Source: Alphaproteobacteria bacterium
Lineage (GTDB): Bacteria; Pseudomonadota; Alphaproteobacteria; RF32; CAG-239
DNA length: 33,826 nt
Direction of reading: 5' to 3'
NCBI GenBank assembly: GCA_017939155.1
Contig: JAGAZZ010000031.1
Coordinates: 1-33,826 of the forward strand
Shown: piece after piece, positions 23,683-33,069 of the stretch
Layout of the letters: each line of letters starts with the position of its first letter
Position numbering within the stretch: the stretch's first letter is position 1
Made by a program: the position numbers and the translations under genes
Notes under the pieces: generated by a model
Told to the model about the DNA's origin: nothing
Databases searched by the model: none
Seen by the model: only the letters and a program-made list of their open reading frames with translations

Positions 23683-24598
23683 TTACATCATCTTTTTTAT
23701 TTTGTTGTTGCATTAAAGGGTGGTGTTTTTTGATTTCATTTACCAGTTTTTCGGTGGTTATATGGGTGTAAATTTCCGTTGTAACGACATTTTCATGACC
23801 GAGCATTTTTTGAATTGAGCGCAAATCGGCGCTGTTATTGACAAGCTGAGTTGCAAAAGAATGACGCAAGACGTGAGGATGAACTTTTTCCGGTGCTATC
23901 CCTGCCTGGATAGCCATTTTTTTTAAGCTTTTGAAAAAAGCATCGCGTGTAATATGCCCGCACATTGAACGAGAAGACGGAAACAGCCATTTTTTGTTTT
24001 TTTGATTACCCATATACGCATCACGACGCTCTACATATTTAAAAATATCCTCAATAGCTTCCTTGGTGACAGGAACAATCCTTTCTTTGCTGCCTTTTCC
24101 ACAGATTAAAATTTGTTTCAAATCATAATTAATTGCATTTTCAGGAAGCGAAACCAACTCCGAAACTCTTAATCCTGATGAATACATCAACTTAACCATC
24201 GCTTTTAAGCGAATTAAAGAAAAATTTTTCTCATTTTGTGCTACTGCACACAATTTTTTTATTTCTTTCATCGTTAAAAAAGAGGGAAGCCTTTTACCGA
24301 TTTTCGGCGTCCTAAGACGGCTTGCCGGATTTTTAGAGATTATCTTTTCGCTTTGCAGAAACTTATAAAATTCCCGAATACAAGAAATTTTGCGAGAAAG
24401 AGTTTTAGATAAACAACCGCTGTCTTTGAGTTTTTTTAAATAGTCCTCAATATCCTCTGTTTTAACATTTTGCACCAACAGCGGCGCTATTGCCTCAGAG
24501 AATTGGCGAATATCATTACGATAGGCTTTTAGGGTATTCAGTGCGGCTCCTTCCTCCACCGTTTTAACATCTAAAAACTCTTTTATCAGGTTTCTCAT
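23669..24598 (-). CDS. xerD: Tyrosine recombinase XerD
   Basis: 309 residues with a SAM-like N-terminal domain (to about 100) and the catalytic domain. Catalytic residues are visible: Arg144 (SGLRVSEL), Lys168 (CGKGSKER), His242 and Arg245 (HVLRH), His268 (LGH) and Tyr277 (IYTHI). It resolves chromosome dimers at dif with FtsK. XerD is preferred to XerC because of the KHHP segment near the C-terminus and the divergent aroK neighbour, a usual alphaproteobacterial arrangement. Start ATG overlaps the upstream small gene as ATGA. Confidence 0.88.
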   Translation of the reverse strand: MRNLIKEFLDVKTVEEGAALNTLKAYRNDIRQFSEAIAPLLVQNVKTEDIEDYLKKLKDSGCLSKTLSRKISCIREFYKFLQSEKIISKNPASRLRTPKIGKRLPSFLTMKEIKKLCAVAQNEKNFSLIRLKAMVKLMYSSGLRVSELVSLPENAINYDLKQILICGKGSKERIVPVTKEAIEDIFKYVERRDAYMGNQKNKKWLFPSSRSMCGHITRDAFFKSLKKMAIQAGIAPEKVHPHVLRHSFATQLVNNSADLRSIQKMLGHENVVTTEIYTHITTEKLVNEIKKHHPLMQQQNKKDDVNEKS

Positions 24599-24732
24599 TT
24601 ACTTAACTTCAGTTCTATTGTCTTTTCTATATGTTCCTGCTCCGGCACTACATTCTTACACGCCGTGTAGGCTATACCTGCAATTAAGATTAATAAAACG
24701 AAGTATGTGATATATCTGCCTTTTGATTTCAT
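24595..24732 (-). CDS. Small single-pass membrane protein upstream of xerD
   Basis: A 45-codon gene: ATG at 24730-24732 with GGAGAA six nt upstream, and TGA at 24595-24597 overlapping the xerD ATG. The product starts MKSKGRYITYF, has one hydrophobic segment (about residues 8-24) ending in AYTAC, and then a polar tail of about 20 residues (EQEHIEKTIELKLSK). The Cys is not in a convincing lipobox. The ribosome site and coupling make translation likely. Function unknown. Confidence 0.6.
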   Translation of the reverse strand: MKSKGRYITYFVLLILIAGIAYTACKNVVPEQEHIEKTIELKLSK

Positions 24733-24793
24733 TTACGTTCTCCATAATACAAGCCAAGCTTTTCCCCTTATATGAAATAGGGGTTGATTATTA

Positions 24794-24830
24794 TTATTAT
24801 CACTATATCCTTTATTGTAAAGCACAATAA
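24794..24830. promoter_or_regulatory. Divergent xerD/aroK promoter region with a perfect dyad
   Basis: Between the two divergent operons lies a perfect 7-bp dyad, TTATTGT-N5-ACAATAA (24812-24830). On the minus strand TTTACA (24816-24821) with a 16-nt spacer to TAATAA (24794-24799), preceded by TG, could be the xerD operon promoter, and its -35 lies within the dyad. The dyad could be an operator; as a terminator it is weak because it is almost all A-T. No clear plus-strand promoter was found. Confidence 0.3.
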
Positions 24831-24850
24831 TTTTTTTAACGAATTTACAA

Positions 24851-25405
24851 ATGATAAAAATAAATAAAATAATTTTATTAGTCGGACTAATCGGTAGCGG
24901 CAAAACAAGTGTCGGCAAAAGGCTTGCAAAAAAGCTTTCACTACCTTTTATTGACGGCGACCAAGAGATTGAGAAAGCCAGCGGTCTATCTGTTATTGAT
25001 GTGTTTAAGTGTTTTGGGTTGGAAGAATACCGTGCCGGCGAAGAGCGCATTATGAAACGTTTACTTTCAGGTTCACCTTGTGTTTTAGCCTCCGGCGGCG
25101 GCGCTTTTGTTGCAGAGCAGACGAGATTCTTGGCAAAAGAACACGCTATCACAGTTTGGCTTAAAGCTGATATTGATGTTTTATACCATCGCACAACCGG
25201 ACGCAAAAGACGCCCGTTTTTGCAATGCAGCGACTCTAAGATTAAAAACAAGTTGCAAACTTATATTGATGAAGAATATCCTTATTACAGTCAGGCGGAT
25301 ATTGTGGTTGAAACAAAAAACGAAGCAGTCGAAAATACGGTTGAGAGGGTTTTTCAGTCAATCCGCGATTATTTAAAAAAAGAGGTAGCGCAAAATGAGA
25401 AGTGA
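24851..25405 (+). CDS. aroK: Shikimate kinase
   Basis: 184 residues. The P-loop GLIGSGKTS is at residues 12-20, the shikimate-binding Asp at FIDGDQEIE (Asp35/Asp37), an SGGGA loop near 81, and the GRKRRPFL lid segment near 116. The enzyme phosphorylates shikimate in the chorismate pathway. The ATG at 24851 lacks a clear ribosome site, but no alternative in-frame ATG fits before the P-loop. Unlike most alphaproteobacteria, the next gene is rph rather than aroB. Confidence 0.9.
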   Translation: MIKINKIILLVGLIGSGKTSVGKRLAKKLSLPFIDGDQEIEKASGLSVIDVFKCFGLEEYRAGEERIMKRLLSGSPCVLASGGGAFVAEQTRFLAKEHAITVWLKADIDVLYHRTTGRKRRPFLQCSDSKIKNKLQTYIDEEYPYYSQADIVVETKNEAVENTVERVFQSIRDYLKKEVAQNEK

Positions 25406-26114
25406 GAATCGTCAATTTGATGAATTAAGAAAAGTTGAAATTATACCAGACATTAATTTATATGCCGAAGGCTCCTGTTTGATTAAATGTGGTCAGACAC
25501 AAGTTATTTGCACAGCCAGCGTTGATGAAAAAACGCCTCTTTGGCTTACAGGGCAAGATAAGGGGTGGATTACGGCAGAATATGCGCTTTTGCCCCGTTC
25601 GACACAAACAAGATGTAGCAGAGAGACTCGCGGTGCCGGTGGCAGGACGCATGAAATACAAAGACTTATCGGGCGTTCTTTAAGAGCTGTTGTTGATTTG
25701 AGTGTTCTTAAAGGCTTTTCTATCTTAATTGACTGTGATGTTATTCAGGCTGACGGCGGCACCAGAACCGCCTCGATTACGGGAAGTTTTGTTGCTTTAT
25801 ATATCGCCTTAGAGAAAATGGTCAAAGAGCAGAAAATTCCTTACAACCCGATAAGAGAACACGCGGCGGCAATATCTGCCGGCATTTACAATGATGTTGT
25901 GTTGCTTGACCTTGATTATTCAGAAGACTCTAAAGCACAAACAGATGCCAATTTTGTTTTAACCGAGAGTGGCAAAATTATTGAAATTCAGGCAACAGCG
26001 GAAGGAAATCCTTTCTTGAAAAAAGATTATGACACCTTATTTGCGCTTGCTTATAAAGGAATCCAACAACTTATTTTAATACAAAAAGAGGCGATTAAAT
26101 ATGCAAAAATATAA
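25395..26114 (+). CDS. rph: Ribonuclease PH
   Basis: 239 residues, full length. The RNase PH core is clear: TAEYALLPRSTQTR, RGAGGRTHEIQRLIGRSLRA, and DCDVIQADGGTRTASITG, which contribute phosphate and metal binding. RNase PH trims tRNA 3' ends by phosphorolysis as a ring hexamer. Start ATG 25395 overlaps aroK by 11 nt, with AGAGGTAG upstream. rph followed by rdgB is a common pairing. Confidence 0.95.
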   Translation: MRSENRQFDELRKVEIIPDINLYAEGSCLIKCGQTQVICTASVDEKTPLWLTGQDKGWITAEYALLPRSTQTRCSRETRGAGGRTHEIQRLIGRSLRAVVDLSVLKGFSILIDCDVIQADGGTRTASITGSFVALYIALEKMVKEQKIPYNPIREHAAAISAGIYNDVVLLDLDYSEDSKAQTDANFVLTESGKIIEIQATAEGNPFLKKDYDTLFALAYKGIQQLILIQKEAIKYAKI

Positions 26115-26703
26115 AGAACTTATCTTTGCCAGTCACAATAAGGGAAAAATTGCTGAAATCAGGGAAATTTTATCTCCTTTGGGGATTACGGTTTTATCCG
26201 GAGAAGATTTAGAGCTGCCTGATGTTGAAGAAACCGGCAAAACTTTTGAGGAAAACGCTTATCTTAAAGCGTTAGCTGCGGCAAAAGAAAAAAACATTCC
26301 GTGTATTGCTGATGATTCCGGTTTATGCGTTGATGCTATTGGCGGTAAGCCCGGGGTTTACACGGCCAGATACGCCCCGAATCGGGATTTTGATAAAGGG
26401 ATGGATAAATTGTTAGAAGAACTGGCGGCAACAAAATCCGGCAACAGGTCTGCTCACTTTTCATGTGTTATTGTTTTAGCTTGCCCTGATGGGCGTTATA
26501 AAGCTTTTGAGGGGAGAGTAGATGGTTGTATTGCCTCCCATAAACAAGGAAACGCTGGTTTTGGCTATGACCCGATTTTTATTCCGACAGGATTTAATCG
26601 CTCCTTTGCCGAGTTTAGCGGAGAAGAAAAAAACAAAATCTCCCACCGCGGACGAGCTTTACAAAAATTTATCTCTTATCTTAAGGACTTAGATGAAGTT
26701 TAA
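26101..26703 (+). CDS. rdgB: Non-canonical purine NTP pyrophosphatase RdgB/HAM1
   Basis: 200 residues. The family motifs are present: FASHNKGKIAEI at the N-terminus, TFEENAYLKA, CIADDSGLCVDAI, GFGYDPIF, and SHRGRAL near the C-terminus. It removes ITP, dITP and XTP from nucleotide pools. It overlaps rph by 14 nt and ends in TAATG shared with addB. Confidence 0.95.
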   Translation: MQKYKELIFASHNKGKIAEIREILSPLGITVLSGEDLELPDVEETGKTFEENAYLKALAAAKEKNIPCIADDSGLCVDAIGGKPGVYTARYAPNRDFDKGMDKLLEELAATKSGNRSAHFSCVIVLACPDGRYKAFEGRVDGCIASHKQGNAGFGYDPIFIPTGFNRSFAEFSGEEKNKISHRGRALQKFISYLKDLDEV

Positions 26704-29609
26704 TGGCTGAGGTTTTAAAAAATATATTTAATATTCCGCTCAGTTGTTCGTTTTGGGATTGTTTGGCTGAGATTTATCTGAAAAAATGCCAGGGAAACAA
26801 TTTTGAACTGGCTTCTGCCTTGTTTTTAGTTCCCAACAGGCGCGCTTGTCAGGCTTTAACTGCGGCTTTTGTGCGCCAACGCGGGTTAGAACCGACGATT
26901 TTGCCGCAGATTATTCCTATTGCCGAAATTGATGACGATGAGTTGTTTTTTAACAGTTTCGGTTCGTCTGATTTTTTTCTTAATGAAAAGAAGACCATCA
27001 GCCGAGAAGAACGGTTATTTTTGTTTGCAAAAATGATTATGTCAAAGCCTAATGATTTTGGGTTAAGACAAATCTCTTTAGCGCAAGCGCTTAATCTTGC
27101 GCTTGATTTAGCTAATTTTATCGATACGGCTTGTAACCAAGGATTATCTTTTGATAAATTAAATGATTTAGTGCCGGAAAAATATGCAACACATTGGCAG
27201 GAAACCTTGAAACTTTTGAAAATTATCACGCAATATTGGCCGTTAATTTTACAAGAAAGAGAAGCTATTGACGTTGCAGAGTTAAAAAAAAGGCTTTTAT
27301 TTTACACGGCTGATTTATGGAGAAAAGAGCACAATAACAGACATATCATTGCCGCGGGAATTACCGCCAGTTTTCCGGCGATTGTTAATATGCTTAATGT
27401 AATTAAAGACTTACCGAACGGGGAAATTTATTTTGCGGGAATCGACTTTTTTGCCGATGATATTTATTGGGACATGATAGACGAATCGCACCCGCAGTTT
27501 GAAATTAAAGAACTTTTAGATTTATTAAAAATAGACCGCAGGCAAGTTTCAAACGCCTGCCCGCCTCTTTTGCCTGAACGAGAAAAACTTATTTTTGAAA
27601 TTATGCGTCCGGCTCAGGTTTCTAATGCTTGGCGAGGTTTGCAACGCACGACCGGGCTTGAAAAAGCTATATCAAACATTGAACTTGTTGAATGTAATAC
27701 CCAACGAGATGAAGCTTTGGCTATCGCACTTAAATTAAGAGAAGTTCTTTCTTATCCGCAAAAAACAGCGGCTTTGGTGACTTATGACAGAAATTTGGCG
27801 CGACGCGTTGCGGCAGAACTTGAGCGTTTTGAGATTAAAATTGATGATTCCGCCGGTTTGCCGCTCAATTTAAGTGCTATCGGGATTTATTTGCGCCTTG
27901 TAGCGGAAGCGGCTGAAGATATGGGTTCTCAAGTTAAACTGATTAATTTGATGAAGAATCCGTTTACCTTGTTTCATACTTCTGCTGCTGAATTTAGAAA
28001 AAAGGTTTATGAATACGAACTTGCGCTTCGCTCGCCCCGAAAAGGGGAGAATCAGGAAGCTAAAGACTTTATCCAAAATCTCAAAGAGGCATTGGCTGAT
28101 TTTTGCGAAGCATTGCATTCGCCTAAGGTTGAGTTTGGTTTGCTTATTGAAAAACATATTAAACTTGCCGAAGATTTGGCGACATCTTCTGATACACCAG
28201 GCAAAGCCTTTTTGTGGAAAGGCGACGGCGGAAAAACAGCCGCTAAATTTATCACCAAAATACTTGAAGCGGCAAAGTATTTAGGCGAGATTGCAGGCAA
28301 AGACTATTTGGCTCTGTTTTCAGAATTAATGATGTTAGAAAGTGTGCGCACAACATACGGTACTCACCCGAGATTGAGCATTTTAGGTCCAATTGAAGCT
28401 CGTTTACACCATTTTGATTATATTATTTTAGGCGAAGTTAACGAAGGTATTTGGCCTAAACCCGCGCAAGCTGATATGTGGATGTCACGACCGATGAAAA
28501 AAGATTTCGGCTTTAATCTTCCGGAAAAAAATATCGGTATTTTAGGGGCTGATTTGTGCGGCTTTTTAGCCTCAGAGTATGTGACTTTAACTCGAGCCGA
28601 GCGGGTTGACGGCGTTCCGATGAAAAAATCTCGTTGGCTTCTCAGGATGGAAACGGTTTTAAAGGCGCTTGATTTAGATATAGAATCGCTTAAAAATAAC
28701 AATTTATTTTCACTTGCTAATGAGCTTGACAAGCCGCTTTGTTTTAATCCGATTAAATCTCCGGCTCCCTGCCCTCCGGTCAGCGCCCGTCCGCGCAAAC
28801 TTTCTGCCAGTGCGGTTGATTTGCTGATTTTGGACCCTTACAGCGTTTTTGCCAAATATATTTTAAGGCTTTACCGGCTTAATGATTTGGATACTCCGTT
28901 AGACCAAAGGGATTACGGAACGCTTATCCATGGAATTATTGAAGAATTTAATAATCTGTATCCGGCTGAGCTGCCGCAAAACGCACTTGAAATTTTGCTT
29001 GATATTGGCAAAAAGCATTTTGTAGAACAAGGTATTGATAAAGAACTTGAGGCTTTTTGGTTTCCGAAGTTTGAAAACACGGCACGTTGGTTGGTTGAAC
29101 AAGAGGACGGATACAGAGAATTGGTTAAACAAGTTCATAATGAAGTTTCGGGAGAAATTTGTTATAATCTACCGGGAGGCGCTTTTACATTTACGGCAAA
29201 AGCCGACCGTGTTGATTTGATGAAAGATGGTTCGCTTAATATTGTTGACTATAAAACCGGTAAAATTCCCAGCAAAAAGCAAGTTATGAGCGGACACGCC
29301 ATGCAGCTTTTATTAGAAGGGCTGATTGCTTTGAAAGGAAGATTTGCAGGGATTAGCAATGCTGATGTTACTCAGCTTATTTATTGGCAGCTTGGCAGTA
29401 ACTCGCTTGAAATACCGGCAAAAGAACAAGATATTTTAGAGAAAAGCGAAGAGTATTTGTTAAAGCTTGCTTCAACGTTTGACTTTGAAACAACGCCTTA
29501 TTATTCGCGCCCGGTGCCGAAGTTTGTTTCTAAAAATAAAGATTATGAGCATTTGGCTCGAATTAAAGAATGGTCAGTTCAAGATGACGGAGATGGAAAT
29601 GACGACTAA
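26703..29609 (+). CDS. addB: AddB subunit of the AddAB helicase-nuclease (alphaproteobacterial type)
   Basis: 968 residues. The N-terminal LFLVPNRRACQAL segment lacks a Walker A motif, which fits a degenerate helicase domain. The C-terminal third contains a RecB-type nuclease with ADRVDL, then DYKTGKIPSK (Asp849, Lys851) and a later Q-L-L-L-E-G-L. No four-Cys iron-sulfur arrangement was evident, unlike Firmicute AddB. Together with AddA it processes double-strand breaks for RecA loading. The start shares TAATG with rdgB. Confidence 0.92.
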   Translation: MAEVLKNIFNIPLSCSFWDCLAEIYLKKCQGNNFELASALFLVPNRRACQALTAAFVRQRGLEPTILPQIIPIAEIDDDELFFNSFGSSDFFLNEKKTISREERLFLFAKMIMSKPNDFGLRQISLAQALNLALDLANFIDTACNQGLSFDKLNDLVPEKYATHWQETLKLLKIITQYWPLILQEREAIDVAELKKRLLFYTADLWRKEHNNRHIIAAGITASFPAIVNMLNVIKDLPNGEIYFAGIDFFADDIYWDMIDESHPQFEIKELLDLLKIDRRQVSNACPPLLPEREKLIFEIMRPAQVSNAWRGLQRTTGLEKAISNIELVECNTQRDEALAIALKLREVLSYPQKTAALVTYDRNLARRVAAELERFEIKIDDSAGLPLNLSAIGIYLRLVAEAAEDMGSQVKLINLMKNPFTLFHTSAAEFRKKVYEYELALRSPRKGENQEAKDFIQNLKEALADFCEALHSPKVEFGLLIEKHIKLAEDLATSSDTPGKAFLWKGDGGKTAAKFITKILEAAKYLGEIAGKDYLALFSELMMLESVRTTYGTHPRLSILGPIEARLHHFDYIILGEVNEGIWPKPAQADMWMSRPMKKDFGFNLPEKNIGILGADLCGFLASEYVTLTRAERVDGVPMKKSRWLLRMETVLKALDLDIESLKNNNLFSLANELDKPLCFNPIKSPAPCPPVSARPRKLSASAVDLLILDPYSVFAKYILRLYRLNDLDTPLDQRDYGTLIHGIIEEFNNLYPAELPQNALEILLDIGKKHFVEQGIDKELEAFWFPKFENTARWLVEQEDGYRELVKQVHNEVSGEICYNLPGGAFTFTAKADRVDLMKDGSLNIVDYKTGKIPSKKQVMSGHAMQLLLEGLIALKGRFAGISNADVTQLIYWQLGSNSLEIPAKEQDILEKSEEYLLKLASTFDFETTPYYSRPVPKFVSKNKDYEHLARIKEWSVQDDGDGNDD

Positions 29610-32600
29610 ATATAAACAAGCCAAAGAAGAGCTGATTAGCCTTGCTTCCTCTCAACAAATGTCTGCAACGAATCCGAAAATGTCGGTTTGGGTGGAAGCT
29701 TCCGCTGGCACGGGAAAAACAAAAGTTTTATCTGACAGAGTGCTCAGGCTTTTGCTGGCAAAGGTTAATCCGGCAAAAATATTATGTTTGACATACACAA
29801 AAGCTGCCGCAGTTGAAATGAGTGAACGTATTTCTAAACGTTTAAGTCTTTGGGCGGTCAATGATGATAAAGAATTACAAAAAGAAATCCGTAATCTTTT
29901 GGGTACCGAATACCCGAAAAAAGATGAAACGACACTTTTGAATTTTGCCCGTACCCTGTTTGCAATGCTCTTAGATACGCCGGGGGGAATGAAAATTCAA
30001 ACGATTCACAGTTTTTGCCAAGATATTTTAAAAAGGTTTCCGTTAGAGGCTGGAATTTCCCCTTATTTTGATGTTTTAGATGACCGTAACGCCAAAGAAA
30101 TTTTGCAAGAAATTAAAGCCGAATTGCTTAAATCCGCCGATAATGACAGACAAAGTCCGCTCGGGCGTTCCGTATCTTATTTAACACAAAATGTCAGCGA
30201 ATTTAAGTTTCCCGAAATTATGAATATGATAACGGAGAATCGAAGCAAAATTGAGGTCTTAATAAAACAATATCACAATGACATTAACCAAATTTTACCG
30301 GTGTTGGAAAAAAGACTCGGTGTTTCTTATGCCTTAAAACCTGACGATATAAAAGCCCAAGCGTTGGCGCTGACTAATAAACTTAAATTTAAGCTTGCCA
30401 TGGACGCTTATAAGCAAGGTGGCAAGGAAGACTTAAAACGAGCAGAATGTTTGGCTTTTGTTGGTGAGAATCGGTTTTCAGCGGCGTGCTATGACCGTTA
30501 CAAACTTGTCTTTCTGACAAAAGATGGCGATGCCCGTGCCAGTGCTGCCGGGAAAACGGTTAAAAAGCTATATCCCGGAATCGAAGAATTTATTGAAGAA
30601 GAGACAGCTCGCTTTAAGGCTGCTGAAAACCAACTTCGTGCCTTGAGCGTTTTACATTCGACGCTTGCCGTGCTTTATATTGCACAAAATATTATAGAGA
30701 ACTACAACACCTATAAGCGAATTTACTCTGTGCTCGACTATGAGGATTTGATTGTTATTACAAGGCGTTTGCTTGAAAATAAGGAAGTTGCCGACTGGGT
30801 TTTGTTTAAGCTTGATGGCGGTATTGAGCACATTTTGATTGATGAAGCGCAAGATACCTCGCCAAATCAATGGGCGATTATCCGCGCACTAACGCAAGAA
30901 TTTTTTGCAGGTTACGGGCAACATCAGGAAGATTTGGAGCGAACGGTTTTTGTGGTGGGCGACAGAAAGCAATCTATTTATAGTTTTCAAGGCGCAGACC
31001 CTGCCGAGTTTGATAAAATGTATCGTTATTTTAACAAGCAAGCGCAAAATTTTGCCAAAGTCCATTTAGACGTTTCTTTCCGCTCCACTAAAGCAGTTAT
31101 GGATTGTGTTAATACATTGTTTAGCGCATCTGAGGCAAAAAAAGGGGTTGTTCCCGATGATGAGCAGATTAACCACAGACCTTATCGTTTGGGTGAAGGC
31201 GGCAGAGTTGAGATTTTGCCTTTATTAAAACCTCTCGAAGAGAAAGAAGATAAAGATTATAATTGGCTTTTGCCGGTTTATCGGGAACAAAAAAACTCCC
31301 TATCTAATATGCTGGCGCGCCAAATTGCGCAAAACATTAAGCACATTGTCGAATCGGGCGAACTTTTGGCTTCTAAAAACCGTCCGGTCAAATATGGCGA
31401 TTTTATGTTTTTGGTACAACAGCGTAACGCCTTTGTAGAAGAGTTTGTTCGGGCTTGTAAAGAGATTGGTGTTCATGTTGCAGGTGTTGATAAATTAAAG
31501 CTTTTAGAGCAGATTGCCGTTGCCGATTTAATTTCTCTTAGCAAATTTTTGCTTTTGCCCGAAGATGATTTATCGTTAGCTGAGACGTTGAAATCGCCGA
31601 TATTCGGGCTTGATGATGATGATTTATTTAAGCTTTGCTATAAAAGAACAGGCTCACTTTTTGAGAGTATGTTAAAAAACGAAGCTTACAGCTCTGTTGT
31701 TTGCAAGCTCAAAGAGTTATTAAATATGGTTGGTTATGTGCGCCCGTTTGAATTGTTTAACCATATTTTAGTCAAACTTAACCGGCGGAAAAACTTTATT
31801 TCTCGTATGGGAATCGAAGTTGAAGATGTTTTAGACGAGTTTTTGAACCTCACCCTTGTATTTGAGCAAAAGCACACACCCTCTTTAGAAGCTTTTATTG
31901 CCTGGGTGGCGAAAGATGAAGTGATTATAAAAAAAGAAATGGAACAAGGGCAAAGCGATACGGTTAAAATTATGACCGTACACGGTTCGAAAGGCTTGCA
32001 GGCGCCAATTGTTATTTTGGCGGACACAACAAAAATAAAAAGCAGGTCTTTTAAGAGCGAGCTTTTATGGGATGGCGACAAAGAGGTTTATTTTCCTCAA
32101 TCAGCAGCAAATTATGATACTGTTTGCGCTGAAATTAAGCAAAAGAATCTGCAAGCTGATTTTGACGAATACCGCAGGCTTTTATATGTTGCCTTGACTA
32201 GAGCCGAAGACAGGCTTTATGTTGCCGGTTTTGTAAAGAGCAAAGATGCTGATGAAGCGTCTTGGTATAAACTGTTAGAAAATAATATAACTTCAAATGT
32301 AACACTTCCGGCAGAAGATAAAAGAATCGTTTATGATATTGCCCAAGAAAATGATTTTAAAGAAAGCGATGTGATAAAGCCTGTGGTTTTAAGTTCTGTT
32401 CTTCATCCTTCTTGGCTGACCCCTGCCCCACTTGAAAATCCATTAGCTAAGCCATACGCTCCGTCAAGAAACAATGATGATGAAACGGAAATTACAGCAT
32501 CACCTTTGGAAGAAGGCGGCAATTTCTACAAAAGAGGCACGGTTATTCATAAACTTTTGCAATATATATCGACAATTCCCGTTTCACAAAGGCTGTCGGC

Positions 32601-32979
32601 AGCTCTGCTTTTCTTAAAAAAGGAATTGCCGGAGTTTTCAACTGAAGAACGGCAAAAAATTGCTGATGAAGTTTTGAAACTTTGCAAGGCTTATGCTGAA
32701 ATATTTACAGAAAGCTCTATGGCAGAAGTTCCTATTATCGGCGAAGTTGAGGGAAAAATCATCTCGGCTAAAATTGACCGCTTGGTTGTTACGCCAGATA
32801 AAGTCATCATTATTGACTACAAAACCAACCGTCCGGCGGCACGTCATATTGCCGAAGTTCCTGATATTTATAAAAAACAACTTCAAAGTTATAGAACTTT
32901 AGTTGAAAAAATCTATCCCGGAAAAAATATCGAGACATACTTACTGTGGACTAATACCTGTAATTTGATGAAAGTCTAA
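29599..32979 (+). CDS. addA: AddA subunit of the AddAB helicase-nuclease
   Basis: The ATG at 29599 (after GGAG with a 6-nt gap) is chosen over an upstream TTG at 29467 and two nearer ATGs at 29584 and 29593; it overlaps addB by 11 nt. 1126 residues. UvrD-type helicase motifs are complete: ASAGTGKT (residues 34-41), DEAQD (415-419), GDRKQSIYSFQGAD, FRSTKAVM, TVHGSKGLQ, and VALTRAEDRLY. A C-terminal nuclease has AKIDRL and IIDYKTNRP (Asp1073, Lys1075). It is the motor-nuclease of the pair. Confidence 0.95.
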   Translation: MTTKYKQAKEELISLASSQQMSATNPKMSVWVEASAGTGKTKVLSDRVLRLLLAKVNPAKILCLTYTKAAAVEMSERISKRLSLWAVNDDKELQKEIRNLLGTEYPKKDETTLLNFARTLFAMLLDTPGGMKIQTIHSFCQDILKRFPLEAGISPYFDVLDDRNAKEILQEIKAELLKSADNDRQSPLGRSVSYLTQNVSEFKFPEIMNMITENRSKIEVLIKQYHNDINQILPVLEKRLGVSYALKPDDIKAQALALTNKLKFKLAMDAYKQGGKEDLKRAECLAFVGENRFSAACYDRYKLVFLTKDGDARASAAGKTVKKLYPGIEEFIEEETARFKAAENQLRALSVLHSTLAVLYIAQNIIENYNTYKRIYSVLDYEDLIVITRRLLENKEVADWVLFKLDGGIEHILIDEAQDTSPNQWAIIRALTQEFFAGYGQHQEDLERTVFVVGDRKQSIYSFQGADPAEFDKMYRYFNKQAQNFAKVHLDVSFRSTKAVMDCVNTLFSASEAKKGVVPDDEQINHRPYRLGEGGRVEILPLLKPLEEKEDKDYNWLLPVYREQKNSLSNMLARQIAQNIKHIVESGELLASKNRPVKYGDFMFLVQQRNAFVEEFVRACKEIGVHVAGVDKLKLLEQIAVADLISLSKFLLLPEDDLSLAETLKSPIFGLDDDDLFKLCYKRTGSLFESMLKNEAYSSVVCKLKELLNMVGYVRPFELFNHILVKLNRRKNFISRMGIEVEDVLDEFLNLTLVFEQKHTPSLEAFIAWVAKDEVIIKKEMEQGQSDTVKIMTVHGSKGLQAPIVILADTTKIKSRSFKSELLWDGDKEVYFPQSAANYDTVCAEIKQKNLQADFDEYRRLLYVALTRAEDRLYVAGFVKSKDADEASWYKLLENNITSNVTLPAEDKRIVYDIAQENDFKESDVIKPVVLSSVLHPSWLTPAPLENPLAKPYAPSRNNDDETEITASPLEEGGNFYKRGTVIHKLLQYISTIPVSQRLSAALLFLKKELPEFSTEERQKIADEVLKLCKAYAEIFTESSMAEVPIIGEVEGKIISAKIDRLVVTPDKVIIIDYKTNRPAARHIAEVPDIYKKQLQSYRTLVEKIYPGKNIETYLLWTNTCNLMKV

Positions 32980-32994
32980 AACTTTCGGATTAAG

Positions 32995-33038
32995 ATTCAA
33001 ATTAATCTTTGAATAGTCAAATGATGTAACTATATTAT
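32995..33038 (+). promoter_or_regulatory. trxA promoter with overlapping dyad
   Basis: TTGAAT (33009-33014), 18-nt spacer, TATTAT (33033-33038). The -35 lies within the right arm of a perfect 7-bp inverted repeat, ATTCAAA-N6-TTTGAAT (32995-33014), which could be a regulator site. The 90-nt gap separates addA from trxA, so trxA can be expressed alone. Confidence 0.4.
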
Positions 33039-33069
33039 ACGCAGACACACGAGTTGAAAGGAAAAACAG

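Noticed and set aside
24787..24800. TTA trinucleotide repeat in the xerD/aroK spacer.
   Set aside because: Short AT microsatellite expected in an AT-rich spacer; no sign of a CRISPR or mobile-element end.
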